In this document: positions 1 to 8,807 of the stretch, one piece after another
Position numbering within the stretch: the stretch's first letter is position 1
Layout: each line of letters starts with the position of its first letter
Assembly (NCBI GenBank): GCA_013822725.1
Contig: PNKX01000010.1
Coordinates: 1-64,000 of the forward strand
Origin: Pirellula sp.
GTDB taxonomy: Bacteria > Planctomycetota > Planctomycetia > Pirellulales > Lacipirellulaceae
Direction of reading: 5' to 3'
Length of the DNA: 64,000 nucleotides
Position numbers and translations under genes: made by a program
Notes under the pieces: generated by a model
What the model saw: only the letters and a program-made list of their open reading frames with translations
Told to the model about the DNA's origin: nothing
The model's database searches: none

Positions 1-394
1 AGTGCGCGCATTCGTAGCCTGTTGGCGTTATCGGCGAGACGGGGGGAGGCAATTACAGATTAGTGCGGGGGGCGGGTTGGGGCGCTTGCGGGTGGGATGG
101 TGGGCGGTCGGCAGTGGGAGTGGGCAGTGGGCAGTACGAAGGGATAATGGTGACCATGGCGGCCATTTAGCCGCGGGCGGTAGCCCGCTCGTTCCGGCAG
201 CGCGTTCCCGCCGCGAGCGGGCGGGGCTAAATGGGCGTTGTGGAATGGTGGGGGGCCGGCGCGGGTTGTTGTGGGGATATGAGGGAACGTCGTTCGCTGG
301 ACTCATGCTGGCGGCGCCGTCATAATGTCAGGACGGGCAAGAAGTAGCGGTTCCAGAGATTGAGGCGTCGTGGTGTGAGCGGCGGCGCGTTGGC
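1..394. other. intergenic region, window start
   Basis: No convincing gene is visible. The open frames here are short, Gly/Arg-rich and have no family resemblance. The first 63 bases are open in frame 1 up to a TAG, so they could be the tail of a gene lying to the left, but 20 residues are too few to judge. The stretch contains one palindromic repeat, listed separately at 164-233. Confidence 0.5.
164..233. repeat. palindromic repeat, family A copy 1
   Basis: The ends CATTTAGCC (164-172) and GGCTAAATG (225-233) are perfect inverted repeats, and the interior pairs GCGGGC with GCCCGC. A second copy with the same order of blocks lies at 12712-12763. It is intergenic and has no coding potential. 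Confidence 0.75.
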
Positions 395-670
395 ATGTAC
401 CTGGCTTACTCGTCTCCAGCGGTTGAGAGCCTAACTCGGGCTGCGCTGTTGTTCGCAGCGATCTTCGCCTTAACGGCCATTGTGATCGCCATTGCGCGAA
501 GGTATCGGGGTCGCTCCGCACAAGACAAGCTGGACCGTCATCAGATGATGTCAAACTTCCGGGAACTGTATGACCGGGGTGGTTTGAGCGACGAGGAATT
601 CCGAACAATAAAATCGAAGCTAGCAACGGAGCTCAAGGCAGAGTTAAAGGATAACAGCGGCGCGGGTTAA
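395..670 (+). CDS. small membrane protein with SHOCT-like C-terminus
   Basis: This encodes 91 residues. Residues about 12-35 form one hydrophobic membrane segment followed by a basic stretch (RRYRGR), which suggests the C-terminus faces the cytoplasm. The tail (LYDRGGLSDEEFRTIKSKLA) resembles the short C-terminal SHOCT-type module, in which a short helical motif with a G-x-hydrophobic-(S/T)-x-E-E-F pattern is found at the ends of many unrelated membrane proteins and may mediate oligomerisation. No enzymatic role can be assigned. It lies alone upstream of clpX, about 340 bases away, and is probably transcribed separately. The module assignment is by pattern only. Confidence 0.7.
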   Translation: MYLAYSSPAVESLTRAALLFAAIFALTAIVIAIARRYRGRSAQDKLDRHQMMSNFRELYDRGGLSDEEFRTIKSKLATELKAELKDNSGAG

Positions 671-1011
671 GCCTAAAACCCCCGTGCTGCCGCCAACGCC
701 GCCTATCGCGGTTGTTCGGCGGACTGAGCAGATGTTGATGCAGGGCCTGAGATGGGTCGATGAACGACTCGCCCAGGCGCTGCGTAGTTGAACGCGTGTA
801 GGGCTCGAAGCCGGCGCACCAAGGATGTCGCGCAAGGCCAGATGACGGAGCGAATCGGCAGTTTGCGATCAGCGGGGGGTTTGTCCTCGTCTGACGAATC
901 GGTAGACAGCTCGCCGCTGAGACTCCCATCGAGCGACAACTTTGGACGAAATCGCGACGGCTTGAGGGTCGGTGATGCCCCTCAAGCTCGCACACTCGGA
1001 AGGAGACTCGC
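671..1011. other. intergenic region upstream of clpX
   Basis: I see no gene or strong repeat in this 341-base stretch; the frames are proline/arginine-rich shadows. It should hold the clpX promoter, but no clear -35/-10 pair stands out. A Shine-Dalgarno AAGGAG at 1000-1005 lies six bases before the clpX ATG and fixes that start. Confidence 0.5.
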
Positions 1012-2292
1012 ATGCCCTCCAGCAGGGACCTCACCGGCGGACGACGGACCGGCGCCTCGAAAAAGAACGCCTTCTGTTCGTTCTGTCGCAAGAGCTATCG
1101 TGACGTAGGCCCCTTGGTCGAAGGACCGGGCGACGTTTACATTTGCGGCGAATGCATTGAGCTTTGCCAGTCGATTCTCGACCAGGAGCGGAAGCGCCGC
1201 GGTTCGAGCAAAACTCTCTTCACCAAGGTTCCCAGCCCTCGCGAGATTGTCGGCGAGCTCGATCAATACGTGATCGGCCAAGACTCGGCGAAGCGCGTGC
1301 TGGCCGTGGCGGTGCATAGCCACTACAAGCGACTGATGGCCGCTGAGGAAGAGGCCGAAGTTGATATCGACAAGTCAAACATCTTGCTCGTCGGCCCGAC
1401 TGGCTGCGGCAAGACCCTGCTGGCCAAGACCCTGGCCCGCAGCCTGAACGTGCCGTTCGCCATCGGCGATGCGACCACGCTCACCGAAGCAGGCTACGTC
1501 GGCGAAGACGTCGAGAACCTGCTGCTGAAGCTGTTGCATGCGGCTGACTTCGACATCGAAGCGGCCCAGCGCGGCGTGTTGTACATCGACGAAATCGACA
1601 AGATCGGCAAGACGAGCAACAACGTCTCCATCACCCGCGACGTGTCGGGCGAAGGCGTGCAGCAAGCCTTGCTGAAGATGCTCGAAGGGACCACGGCCAA
1701 CGTGCCGCCGCAAGGCGGGCGGAAGCATCCCGAGCAGCAATACATTCAGATCGACACGACGAACATCTTGTTCATCTGCGGCGGTACGTTCGACGGCGTG
1801 CAGGACATTGTCAGCAAGCGGTTGGGCAAGCGGTCGATGGGCTTCGGCCAGTCGACTAACAACGCCGGGGAACTGAGCGTTGGCGACTTGCTAGCTCAGG
1901 TGAACAGCGACGACCTGATTGAATACGGTTTGATCCCCGAACTGATCGGTCGGTTGCCAGTGATCAGCTCGCTGCGTCCGCTAGAGGCCGATACGCTGAT
2001 TCGGGTCCTCAAGGAACCGAAGAACGCGCTGACGAAGCAATATCAGCACCTCTTCGCGATGGAAGAGGCTGATTTGAAGTTCACGGACAAGGCGCTCGAG
2101 GCGATTGCCCACCGCGCCGCCGAACGTGAGACAGGCGCCCGCGGCCTGCGGTCGATCATCGAAGGGGTGATGCTCGACATTATGTTTGAACTACCCGACC
2201 AACCGCGCGGCAGCCGCTACGTGGTGACGGACGACATCGTCGAAGGACGCGCCAAGCTGTTCAGCGACGAATCGACGGCCAAGAGCGCGTGA
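1012..2292 (+). CDS. clpX: ATP-dependent Clp protease ATP-binding subunit ClpX
   Basis: ClpX is the AAA+ unfoldase that feeds tagged proteins into the ClpP peptidase in the cytoplasm. The 426-residue length is normal. The N-terminal zinc-binding domain has four cysteines (C22, C25, C45, C48) in two CxxC pairs. The Walker A motif GPTGCGKT starts near residue 128, and the Walker B LYIDEIDK near 190. The pore-loop motif GYVGED and the sensor region [10 protein letters not shown] are also present. The ATG is preceded by AAGGAG at six bases. A strong hairpin terminator follows at 2357-2398, so the gene is probably monocistronic. No clpP is adjacent, unlike the tig-clpP-clpX order common in other bacteria. 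Confidence 0.98.
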   Translation: MPSSRDLTGGRRTGASKKNAFCSFCRKSYRDVGPLVEGPGDVYICGECIELCQSILDQERKRRGSSKTLFTKVPSPREIVGELDQYVIGQDSAKRVLAVAVHSHYKRLMAAEEEAEVDIDKSNILLVGPTGCGKTLLAKTLARSLNVPFAIGDATTLTEAGYVGEDVENLLLKLLHAADFDIEAAQRGVLYIDEIDKIGKTSNNVSITRDVSGEGVQQALLKMLEGTTANVPPQGGRKHPEQQYIQIDTTNILFICGGTFDGVQDIVSKRLGKRSMGFGQSTNNAGELSVGDLLAQVNSDDLIEYGLIPELIGRLPVISSLRPLEADTLIRVLKEPKNALTKQYQHLFAMEEADLKFTDKALEAIAHRAAERETGARGLRSIIEGVMLDIMFELPDQPRGSRYVVTDDIVEGRAKLFSDESTAKSA

Positions 2293-2356
2293 CGTTCATG
2301 CCGGCGGGACCTGTAATGGTTCGTGCCGGTTCGAGTCGCGCTGCGTATAACGAATG

Positions 2357-2398
2357 AGCCCGGTTGGAGTTGATCCAGCCGGGCTTGTTTTTTGTTTT
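2357..2398 (+). terminator. Rho-independent terminator of clpX
   Basis: An 11-bp stem starting AGCCCGG and ending CCGGGCT, with a 7-base loop and one G-T pair, occupies 2357-2385. A T-rich tract runs to 2398. It sits 64 bases after the clpX stop codon in the right orientation. Confidence 0.85.
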
Positions 2399-2426
2399 GG
2401 CTGAACTCATAGTTCGTGCCGCATGA

Positions 2427-2653
2427 GTTGGCCGAAGGCCAAGTTCACCGTAGCCTGGGTCAAGCGCAGCGCCGGCCCAGGTAAGCAAGTGCGATGACCG
2501 CAGTTGGCTGAAGGCCAACTTCATCTGCTTGATTGGGCGGTGCGCCGGCGCTGGATGAGATTGGCTTTCAGCCAATGAAATCCGTCGTTCCCGGTGACCT
2601 GGGGCGGCGCTTCGCTTGCCCCAGGCTACGGTGAGTGTTGGCTTTCAGCCAAC
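2427..2653. repeat. compound palindrome, family B
   Basis: Arms at 2427-2483 and 2594-2653 are imperfect inverted copies of each other. Each contains a short hairpin of the GGCTGAAAGCC type and a second block of the type CCTGGG...CCCAGG. Smaller hairpins of the first type occur inside, near 2502-2520 and 2560-2575. The 378-base gap between clpX and the next gene is almost entirely this element plus the terminator. A short relative, GGGCTGAAAGCCC, occurs at 3664-3676. Confidence 0.75.
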
Positions 2654-2670
2654 GGTGGAGAACGCCGAAT

Positions 2671-3303
2671 CTACGGCAGCAGCGCGGCAACTGAGATTGG
2701 AGCGTTGGGCCTCTCAAGCGGTGCGAGCAAATCTGCCTCGGTGAGCGTTGTTGCCGAGGCATACGCGTGACCGAAGGAAGCCGATGCATCAGCTGTTGGT
2801 TCGCGATAGATGAGCAGTTGTCGGCTGTCGAGGTCGAGAATCCAATAGTCGGGTACGCCCATGGCGGCGTAGAGATGAAGCTTTCGACTCTTGTCGTAGG
2901 CAAGACTGTTGCCACTAATCTCTACCACAAGCGGGGCGAACTTGGGGTGTTCCTCCGTATAGTCATCGGGCTCTCCGTGAACTAAGGCAATATCTGGTTC
3001 CAGTTCAGAGTAGTCGTCGCATACGAGGGCGAAGCGTTGTCGAACCCAGTAGCCATTGGGGAATAACTGTAACAGCGCGAGTCTCACAAGTTCGATGGCA
3101 ACCGCATGCTGAGGCAATAGCCGTGCCGATAATATTATCTCTCCGTCGATAAGTTCGACGCGTTGCTCCCGAAACCATCCTTGTTCTTCGAGGCGGTAGT
3201 ATTCCGCGCGAGTCCAGCGTTTCCGGGTTGGCTCTGCATTGCGAACCGGCGGTAGTTCGAGTGCTGGAGGAACTAATGCAATAGTTTGTGGGGCGGTGTC
3301 CAT
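2671..3303 (-). CDS. Uma2 family (DUF820) putative endonuclease
   Basis: The 210-residue protein belongs to the Uma2/DUF820 family, a restriction-endonuclease-like fold amplified in cyanobacteria and planctomycetes with no settled physiological role. The PD-(D/E)xK-like core is visible: EPDIALV, followed by PLVVEIS and a downstream lysine in YDKSRKL, then the family signature GVPDYWILDL. The N-terminus carries RWTRAEYYRLEEQGWF and VELIDGEII, both typical of the family. It starts at the ATG at 3303 and runs toward clpX, with a palindrome at its 3' end. These genes are usually solitary, as here. The substrate is unknown. Confidence 0.88.
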   Translation of the reverse strand: MDTAPQTIALVPPALELPPVRNAEPTRKRWTRAEYYRLEEQGWFREQRVELIDGEIILSARLLPQHAVAIELVRLALLQLFPNGYWVRQRFALVCDDYSELEPDIALVHGEPDDYTEEHPKFAPLVVEISGNSLAYDKSRKLHLYAAMGVPDYWILDLDSRQLLIYREPTADASASFGHAYASATTLTEADLLAPLERPNAPISVAALLP

Positions 3304-3424
3304 TGCATGATGGTAGCCGTTGTTGCTCTACGGTGGCAAATTGGGGCGTAGGTTAGTTATTCTGATCTTTCTGAAAACAAGAACTCAGCTTGTAACTACT
3401 CATTCCCAACCTATAGTGCGAAGC

Positions 3425-3640
3425 ATGGGCGAGAGATTCAAATTTAGCCTACGCGTAGTTTTTGTCGCAACGGCGGCGCTTGCGGCGGTCGCCTACTTTG
3501 CTTCTTTTGTTGTTCCTTCTGAGTACTGGAGCTTACTCATCATTGCGTTGCTAGGAGGCGTAATTCTTGGTGCGCCTCACCTGCTGATCCTAGTGCCGAC
3601 TAAGATTGTTCACGCATTGCAGCGGCGGCGGTCGAAGTAG
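3425..3640 (+). CDS. small two-helix membrane protein
   Basis: I prefer the internal ATG at 3425, giving 71 residues, over the upstream start at 3320, because the extra 35 residues are not protein-like. The start MGERFKFSLRVVFVATAAL resembles the R-F-S-L-R-x-hydrophobic N-terminus common on small planctomycete membrane proteins. Two hydrophobic segments (about residues 8-28 and 34-54) are followed by a basic tail, ALQRRRSK. No function can be assigned. It is divergent from the Uma2 gene and convergent with the aminotransferase. Confidence 0.6.
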   Translation: MGERFKFSLRVVFVATAALAAVAYFASFVVPSEYWSLLIIALLGGVILGAPHLLILVPTKIVHALQRRRSK

Positions 3641-3663
3641 GTAAGCCGCTGGGCGCTGCTGTC

Positions 3664-3676
3664 GGGCTGAAAGCCC
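3664..3676. repeat. short hairpin, family B-like
   Basis: The sequence GGGCTGAAAGCCC is followed by AACCTACG, close to the small hairpin units inside the compound palindrome at 2427-2653. It sits between the stop codons of two convergent genes, at 3640 and 3691. Confidence 0.55.
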
Positions 3677-3690
3677 AACCTACGTTGCGG

Positions 3691-4803
3691 TTAGCGAATC
3701 TTTCGCAGGACTTCTAGGCCCCGTTCCAGGGTCGCTTCGCTCGCCGCGTACGAGATGCGGAAGTGGGTGTCGCGGCCGCTGAAGATGCCGCCGGGGATGA
3801 TGAGGAGTTCGTTCTCGATTGCCTTCGCAACGAACTCTTGGGCCGTCCCTTTGCCGGCGGGAACTTTCGGGAAAACGTAAAACGCGCCGCCCGTGTCGGC
3901 GACTTCGTAGTTGGCGTCGCGGAGGCCGGCGACGACTCGGTTGCGGCGCTGGGCGTACTCGGCGGCTTGGGGGCTCATGTCGACGTCGAGCGCCGCCACT
4001 GCCGCCCACTGCAACGGATGCGGCGCGCAGACGAACGTGTACTGCTGCAGCATCGTCATCTTGTCGATGATCGCGGCCGGGCCGTGGACCCAACCGAGGC
4101 GCCACCCGGTGACGCCGTACGCTTTGCTGAAGCCGTCGACGACGATCACGTCGGGGTTGTGATGAGCGGGGGAGGGGAGGGGAGCGTCGTAACAGAAGAG
4201 GCGGTAGATTTCGTCGCTGAGCAGTGCGATGTTGTGCTTCGCGGCGAGTTCGGCGAGACCGCGGGCTTCTTCTTCGCTGGCGACGACGCCCGTCGGGTTC
4301 GAGGGGCTGTTGAAGAGGATCAGCTTCGTGCGCGGGGTGATCGCGGCGGCGACCTTGTCGAGGTCGATCTTAAAGTCGGGATACGTGTCGATCATCACCG
4401 TCTTGCCGCCGACCATCGCGACAAGCGCCGGGTACATGACGAAGTAAGGGTCGAAGACGATCACTTCGTCGCCGGGGTCGACGAGGGCCATCATCGCGAG
4501 GACGAGGGCGCCGCTGGTGCCGCTGGTGACCAAGACGCGGCGATCGTCGTGGCCATATTCTTTCTGCAGGTCGGCTTGCAGGCGTTCGCGCAGGTCGGGG
4601 ATGCCCTGCGTTTGGCTGTAGCCGTTGCAGTCGGCGTGGATCGCCTCGCACGCGGCGTTCTTAATCGCGTCGGGCACCGGGAAGTCGGGCTGGCCGATCG
4701 AGAGGTTGATCGGGTTCTTCATCTTCGCCGCGAGGTCGAAGACCTTGCGGATGCCGGAGCTATCGAACTGGGCGGTGCGAGCGGCTAGCCAGGGGTGGGG
4801 CAT
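3691..4803 (-). CDS. PLP-dependent aminotransferase, class I/II (aspartate aminotransferase-like)
   Basis: A fold-type I aminotransferase that transfers amino groups between amino acids and 2-oxo acids using pyridoxal phosphate. With the start at 4803 (MPHPWLAART) it has 370 residues; the upstream start at 4863 adds an unlikely 20-residue leader. Visible motifs are NLSIGQPDFPVP at the N-terminus, GYSQTQG, the NSPSNPTG signature of the cofactor site, SDEIYRLF, and the PLP lysine within SKAYGVTGWRLGW. A C-terminal arginine (FRISYA) would bind the substrate carboxylate. The aspartate class is the closest match, but substrate cannot be fixed from sequence. It stands alone. Confidence 0.9.
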   Translation of the reverse strand: MPHPWLAARTAQFDSSGIRKVFDLAAKMKNPINLSIGQPDFPVPDAIKNAACEAIHADCNGYSQTQGIPDLRERLQADLQKEYGHDDRRVLVTSGTSGALVLAMMALVDPGDEVIVFDPYFVMYPALVAMVGGKTVMIDTYPDFKIDLDKVAAAITPRTKLILFNSPSNPTGVVASEEEARGLAELAAKHNIALLSDEIYRLFCYDAPLPSPAHHNPDVIVVDGFSKAYGVTGWRLGWVHGPAAIIDKMTMLQQYTFVCAPHPLQWAAVAALDVDMSPQAAEYAQRRNRVVAGLRDANYEVADTGGAFYVFPKVPAGKGTAQEFVAKAIENELLIIPGGIFSGRDTHFRISYAASEATLERGLEVLRKIR

Positions 4804-4852
4804 GGTGCAAAGGGGAAAGGCGGAAGGAGGAGTGGGGAAGGAATACGAGTAG

Positions 4853-5046
4853 CCGCGGGTCAACGACCCGCCGGAGCGGTTGAGAGGGAGGAAAAAGAAT
4901 GGGACGCGGATGAACGCGGATTTAGCGGATAGTCGCGGATGTTGGTGGAACGAACATCGCTAAATGTCATTTCAATAAAGGGTGATTTGAATTCATCCGT
5001 GAACATCCGCCAAATCCGTGGCAATCCGCGTCCCATTCTTTCTTCA
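4853..5046. repeat. composite palindrome, family D unit plus family F hairpin
   Basis: Just upstream of the aminotransferase start lies a family D block (TAGCCGCGGGTCAACGACCC, then GCCGGAGCGG). It is followed by a long hairpin whose arms are 4891-4941 and 4995-5046. The arm ends are GAAAAAGAATGGGACGCGGA on one side and an imperfect complement on the other. Related family F arms (GCGGAT/GCGAAT with internal AACGCGGA-like units) occur at 17485-17562, and inside the larger elements near 21680-21790 and 24490-24560. Confidence 0.7.
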
Positions 5047-5085
5047 AGAACACAATCTACGCCAACGAGCAGAGAGACGGAACCG

Positions 5086-6000
5086 TCAGACGGGTGGTTC
5101 GGAGGAGGGCTCGACGATTGGTTTGGCGGCTCGCCATTGGACGATGGCGACCATCGCGAGGGCTCCGCCGATGGCGGCGAGTTGGCGGTTGGTGAGGCGT
5201 TCGCCGTCGAACTGGCCCCAGAGCAGCGCGATCATTGGGACGACGTAGGTAACCATGCCGGCGAAGAGGGGGCCCTGCGTTTGGACGAGCCAGACGAAGA
5301 GCAAGATGGCGACGCCGGTGCTGCCGACGCCGAGCAGCAGCAGCGAACTAAGTGCGAACGAGAATTGTTGCGGCTCCGCCGGCGGGCCGAGGTGGAGGGC
5401 GTCTCGTAACGGGGAGATGAACTCGAACGGAACGACGAACGCGGCGCCCATCAGTAAGAACAGAACCGTCAGCGGCGCCGTCGGCAGATGCGCTAGCTTC
5501 CACTTGAGATACGTGTTGCCGATGGCGTAGCTCACGGGCGAACTGAGCGCCATGGCCAGCAGCCACGGTGCGATGCCGCGCTCGGAGCCGTCGAAGACGA
5601 TCAGCGCCGCGCAGCCGAGCCCGCCGAGGACGCCGATCCATTGTCGCGGCGTCGGCCACTGGCGCAACATCAGCGCGACGGAGGCGATCGTGGCGATGGG
5701 GACCAGCGTCACCATCATGCCGATGAAGCCGTGCTCGCCGGTCGATTGCATCGCGAACGGCTGGACGACGTAGGGGTAGGCGTTGCAGAAGAAGGCGACG
5801 ATGGCGAGTTGCCGCCACTCGGTCGGCGTGAGCCAGGACCACTGCTTCTTGATCAAACAATACGCGGCGAGCGTCGCGGCGCCGCTGGTCATCCGCCAGA
5901 GTCCGATCTCCGCGGGGCCGAAGGCGAGGGCCGCGCGATCCATGAGGATGAAGCTCGTTCCCCAACAGAGGCAGATGAAGAGGAAGGCGAGGTAGGGCAC
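5086..6000 (-). CDS. EamA/DMT-family transporter
   Basis: The 304-residue integral membrane protein has about ten hydrophobic segments arranged as two EamA repeats. The first begins LAFLFICLCWGTSFIL and the second SSPVSYAIGNTYLKWK. This is the drug/metabolite transporter superfamily, whose members export or import small metabolites such as amino acids. The N-terminal CWGTSF motif and the P-G-rich helices are typical. The substrate cannot be predicted. The tail after the last helix is short and acidic (KPIVEPSSEPPV). It is not in an obvious operon; the next gene on the same strand is 48 bases upstream. Confidence 0.88.
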   Translation of the reverse strand: MPYLAFLFICLCWGTSFILMDRAALAFGPAEIGLWRMTSGAATLAAYCLIKKQWSWLTPTEWRQLAIVAFFCNAYPYVVQPFAMQSTGEHGFIGMMVTLVPIATIASVALMLRQWPTPRQWIGVLGGLGCAALIVFDGSERGIAPWLLAMALSSPVSYAIGNTYLKWKLAHLPTAPLTVLFLLMGAAFVVPFEFISPLRDALHLGPPAEPQQFSFALSSLLLLGVGSTGVAILLFVWLVQTQGPLFAGMVTYVVPMIALLWGQFDGERLTNRQLAAIGGALAMVAIVQWRAAKPIVEPSSEPPV

Positions 6001-6048
6001 GGGCGGGGAATTAAGATGCTGGAGACGGTAAGCGGATGGATAGTATAC

Positions 6049-6369
6049 CTATTCGCTAACTGGGCGGCTTTGGAATTGTGCGACAACTTGACAAACCTGT
6101 CGGCCGTCAATCGGCGGAGACTCAGGCCCAAAGATTATGTCACCGTTTTCCAGCGTGTCGTCACAGATTGACACTTGGAGGTCGTAACTGTCAAAGGGTA
6201 GTTTCTCGCTCCACGTAGAAATGCTGAACAGATAGCGAGGCTTCGCTACTAATCGCCAACCAAATGCGTCCTGCTCAGGCGAGAATTCGTCGAGGCAAAC
6301 CAAGTCGCCGAACTCCTGCCGGAGCAGGTCAGCCAGATGGCGGCAACTATTGTAGCCGCGAGCGGTCAC
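6049..6369 (-). CDS. hypothetical protein
   Basis: This encodes 106 residues from a GTG start that lies one base after the stop codon of the upstream DUF11 gene, so the two are probably co-translated. The protein is soluble and mixed alpha/beta by composition, with no signal peptide or recognisable domain. It has an even spread of hydrophobic residues (LVCLDEFSPEQ, GWRLVAKPRYLFSIS, SYDLQVSICDD), which argues that it is a real protein. No function can be given. Confidence 0.6.
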   Translation of the reverse strand: MTARGYNSCRHLADLLRQEFGDLVCLDEFSPEQDAFGWRLVAKPRYLFSISTWSEKLPFDSYDLQVSICDDTLENGDIIFGPESPPIDGRQVCQVVAQFQSRPVSE

Positions 6370-6370
6370 G

Positions 6371-7816
6371 CTACCGCACCTTGCAGCGGAATTGCAGGAC
6401 GCCGCCTTTGCCCTTTTCGAGCGGTTCGGTCAGTTCCCAGCGCAGGATGAGCGACTCGCCGTCGTTGACCTGCGTGGTGAAGTTCGCCGGCAGCGACGAC
6501 TTCTGGCTGCCTTCGACGTATTCGAGCCGCGTGGTGAGGTTGTCGGCGATGACGACGTTGCCGATCACCTTGTCGCCGACGTTGTCGAAGCGGAGGGTGA
6601 ACTCGACCTCTTCGCCCGGCTGGGCCGAGCTCTTCGACGCGAGCTTCACCAAGCGGAGCTTGGGATTGTTCGGTTCGAACAAGTGGTAGATCGTGCCGGG
6701 CGAGACGTCGCTGACGGCGGCTTGGGCCTGACGGCTGTCGAGCACCACCTGCGCGGCTTCGACGCCTGACCAGGCGATCGCGGCGAGCGAGGCGCGGGCG
6801 ATCTTCACGATGTCGGTTCCGATCACTTCGCCGCTGCGAATCAGCTGGACGTTGCAGTATGGCTGCAGCGTGCCGATGGTGACGGCGACGCGGCGATCGC
6901 GATCGAGTTCGCCCGCCTGTTCGCGTTCGCGGAGGAGGCTCGGCGGTTCTTTTTCGCGATGGATGTCGGGTTTGATCTCGGCGAGCGACGTGAGAACGTC
7001 TTCGGTCTCTTCGATCTTGATCGGATTGATGTTCTGGATCGTGCCGCCGGGGGCGTCGATCCGGGCGTACGCGCGCAAATCAGTGACTTCACGGACCGCG
7101 GCAAAGCGCGGGGCGTAGAGGCAGACCTTGTTGCTCGGCGTGATGATCGTGCGGCCGTCGACGGTGTCGTAGTGAGCCACGGTGTCCTCTTGCTCGAGGC
7201 CGGTGACCTTCCAGTCGGCGTTGACCGCGGCGGGGAGATGCATGTCACCGCCGTCGCAGAGGTATTCGTCGGTGGGGCCGCGGGCTGGGCCGTGGTTGCA
7301 GCAACCGCAGCCTTCGCCGCTGCACATGGATTGCCAGTTGCCTTCGGGCAGGCATTGGGCCTGCGCGAGTTGGGCGCTGGTGAGATGCGTGGGGATTTCG
7401 GCGGCGGCGTGGCGGATGGCCGATTTGGGCATCGGAGCCGGCGGCAGCTTTAGTTCAGCGGGTGACGCCGACGAGTCGTCGGCGAAGGCGGCAGGCTGGA
7501 CGTCGACAGGTTGACGGAGATCGGTGGTTGCTTCTTCGGAATCTTCAGCGACGACGACCTGATCGGATTCGGCGGATCCCGTTTCGGGGACGCCGTACGC
7601 AGTACTTTGTACGGAGTACTGCATCGCGTCGGCTTGGTGCGACGGCGATGCGAGTTGGGAATCGGCGGACGATGGATTCGGCTGGTTTTGAGCGATGCGA
7701 TACCGGGGCTCTGCGATGCGGCAGGAGCACATCACAATCGCCGCGGCGGCAATGACGCCATAGCGAAACCAAGCCGGCGCACTGCGTCGTCCGTCGTGAA
7801 TACGTTGATGCTTCAT
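6371..7816 (-). CDS. DUF11-domain lipoprotein
   Basis: The 481-residue exported protein starts with a basic segment and a hydrophobic stretch ending in IVMCSC, a likely lipobox, so the protein is probably lipid-anchored. A low-complexity linker covers about residues 40-130, and a Cys-rich patch (MCSGEGCGCC) lies near residue 165. The C-terminal ~95 residues (KLRLVKLASKSSAQPGEEVE onward, including FTLRFDNVGD) match the DUF11/conserved-repeat domain, a beta-sandwich of cell-surface proteins. It precedes the 106-residue gene by one base and follows two other exported proteins on the same strand. Its function is probably structural, in the envelope. Confidence 0.82.
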   Translation of the reverse strand: MKHQRIHDGRRSAPAWFRYGVIAAAAIVMCSCRIAEPRYRIAQNQPNPSSADSQLASPSHQADAMQYSVQSTAYGVPETGSAESDQVVVAEDSEEATTDLRQPVDVQPAAFADDSSASPAELKLPPAPMPKSAIRHAAAEIPTHLTSAQLAQAQCLPEGNWQSMCSGEGCGCCNHGPARGPTDEYLCDGGDMHLPAAVNADWKVTGLEQEDTVAHYDTVDGRTIITPSNKVCLYAPRFAAVREVTDLRAYARIDAPGGTIQNINPIKIEETEDVLTSLAEIKPDIHREKEPPSLLREREQAGELDRDRRVAVTIGTLQPYCNVQLIRSGEVIGTDIVKIARASLAAIAWSGVEAAQVVLDSRQAQAAVSDVSPGTIYHLFEPNNPKLRLVKLASKSSAQPGEEVEFTLRFDNVGDKVIGNVVIADNLTTRLEYVEGSQKSSLPANFTTQVNDGESLILRWELTEPLEKGKGGVLQFRCKVR

Positions 7817-7905
7817 CGGTCTTCACCACTGACGACGGACAACGGACAAGAACAATCGAAAAGTGGCGCCGGCAGCGAATCGCTGGCAGCCTATGGAGCG
7901 TCCCG

Positions 7906-8694
7906 CTATTCCGCGGGCACGATCATTTCCTCATGCGGCGTCAGCAGTACGCCAGGGTGAGCCCCCCGGTTCACCCTGTCGTAGACGATTGCTGGCGCCG
8001 CGCCGTAGACAAAATTGACGTCGTTCTGATCGGCCTCGGGTATGCGCCCGCCGATCCGCAGGATGGCGATCGGACGGCCGAGGCCGTCGGCCGTCACCAG
8101 CGGATCTTCACCCGGAGCGACGTTAAACCACCGCGTGTCGCTCGGCGTCTTCTGGGCGATCGGAATGGCGAGGTTCGGATCCTCGACGTAGATCACCCGC
8201 GTGACGAGTGCGCCTTCCGAGGCCATCACCAGTTCGTCGAGGGTCAGATCGACCGGCACCGGGAAGCGGAGCGATTCCCCTTCGGGCGGATACATGCGGT
8301 CGATCATCTCGACGGTCGGGAAGAGCTCGAGGCCCGGGTGTTCCGGGATTTCGGTCACGCGAAACCGATAGACTGGTCCGATGTAGAGTCCGACCATCAG
8401 CGAGTCGGGGCGCCCTTCGGCGAACCCGGCTCCGGCGGCCGGCGCGATTCGCGCTCCTTGCGGAGCGCGAATCTCGACAGCCTGACAATACCCTGACAAC
8501 GGTTCGCCGCGCATTAGTCGTTGGCGGCCAATCGCTCCCGGAGGCATGGCGCCGGCATGGCGCCAGTGTCTTACCGGCTCTTGACCCGCCGCCGGAGCGA
8601 CGAGGGTCAGAGCGAGCAAGACTGCCCATCGCAGTTTGCCTTCGACCCGCAAGCGACCGAAGCCGCTGCGTTTTGTGGAACGAACCGTTGTCAT
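7906..8694 (-). CDS. exported protein, paralogue of the next gene
   Basis: With the start at 8694 (MTTVRSTKRSG) it has 262 residues; a longer frame to 8781 includes repeat-like sequence. A hydrophobic stretch, RWAVLLALTLVAPAAGQ, looks like a signal peptide cleaved after AAGQ or AQA-like residues. About residues 90-235 align by eye with the next gene: VYRFRVTEIPEHPGLELFPT against IYRLKLTNIPDRAGVELYPT, VTRVIYVEDPN against VTKVIYLPDPE, and IAILRIGG against LAILRIGN. I know no family name for this shared domain. An envelope role is inferred from the neighbours. Confidence 0.75.
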   Translation of the reverse strand: MTTVRSTKRSGFGRLRVEGKLRWAVLLALTLVAPAAGQEPVRHWRHAGAMPPGAIGRQRLMRGEPLSGYCQAVEIRAPQGARIAPAAGAGFAEGRPDSLMVGLYIGPVYRFRVTEIPEHPGLELFPTVEMIDRMYPPEGESLRFPVPVDLTLDELVMASEGALVTRVIYVEDPNLAIPIAQKTPSDTRWFNVAPGEDPLVTADGLGRPIAILRIGGRIPEADQNDVNFVYGAAPAIVYDRVNRGAHPGVLLTPHEEMIVPAE

Positions 8695-8807
8695 TGAATC
8701 AGTTGCGAGTCGCGAGTTTTGAGTGACGAGTTGGAAGTTGAAGACGTTGGACGTTTTCAGTTCTTTACTCGCGACTCGCAAAAACGCGACTCGCGACCTG
8801 TTACTTT

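Noticed and set aside
1..63. possible C-terminal fragment of a gene extending left of the window
   Set aside because: Twenty open residues ending in TAG cannot be tested without upstream sequence, and no motif is visible.
2325..2345. tRNA T-loop-like sequence GGTTCGAGTC near the clpX end
   Set aside because: No acceptor or anticodon stem can be paired around it, and a terminator hairpin follows; it looks like chance.
3763..4788. 341-residue reading frame opposite the aminotransferase
   Set aside because: The aminotransferase strand carries the PLP lysine motif and all family signatures. The antisense frame has none.
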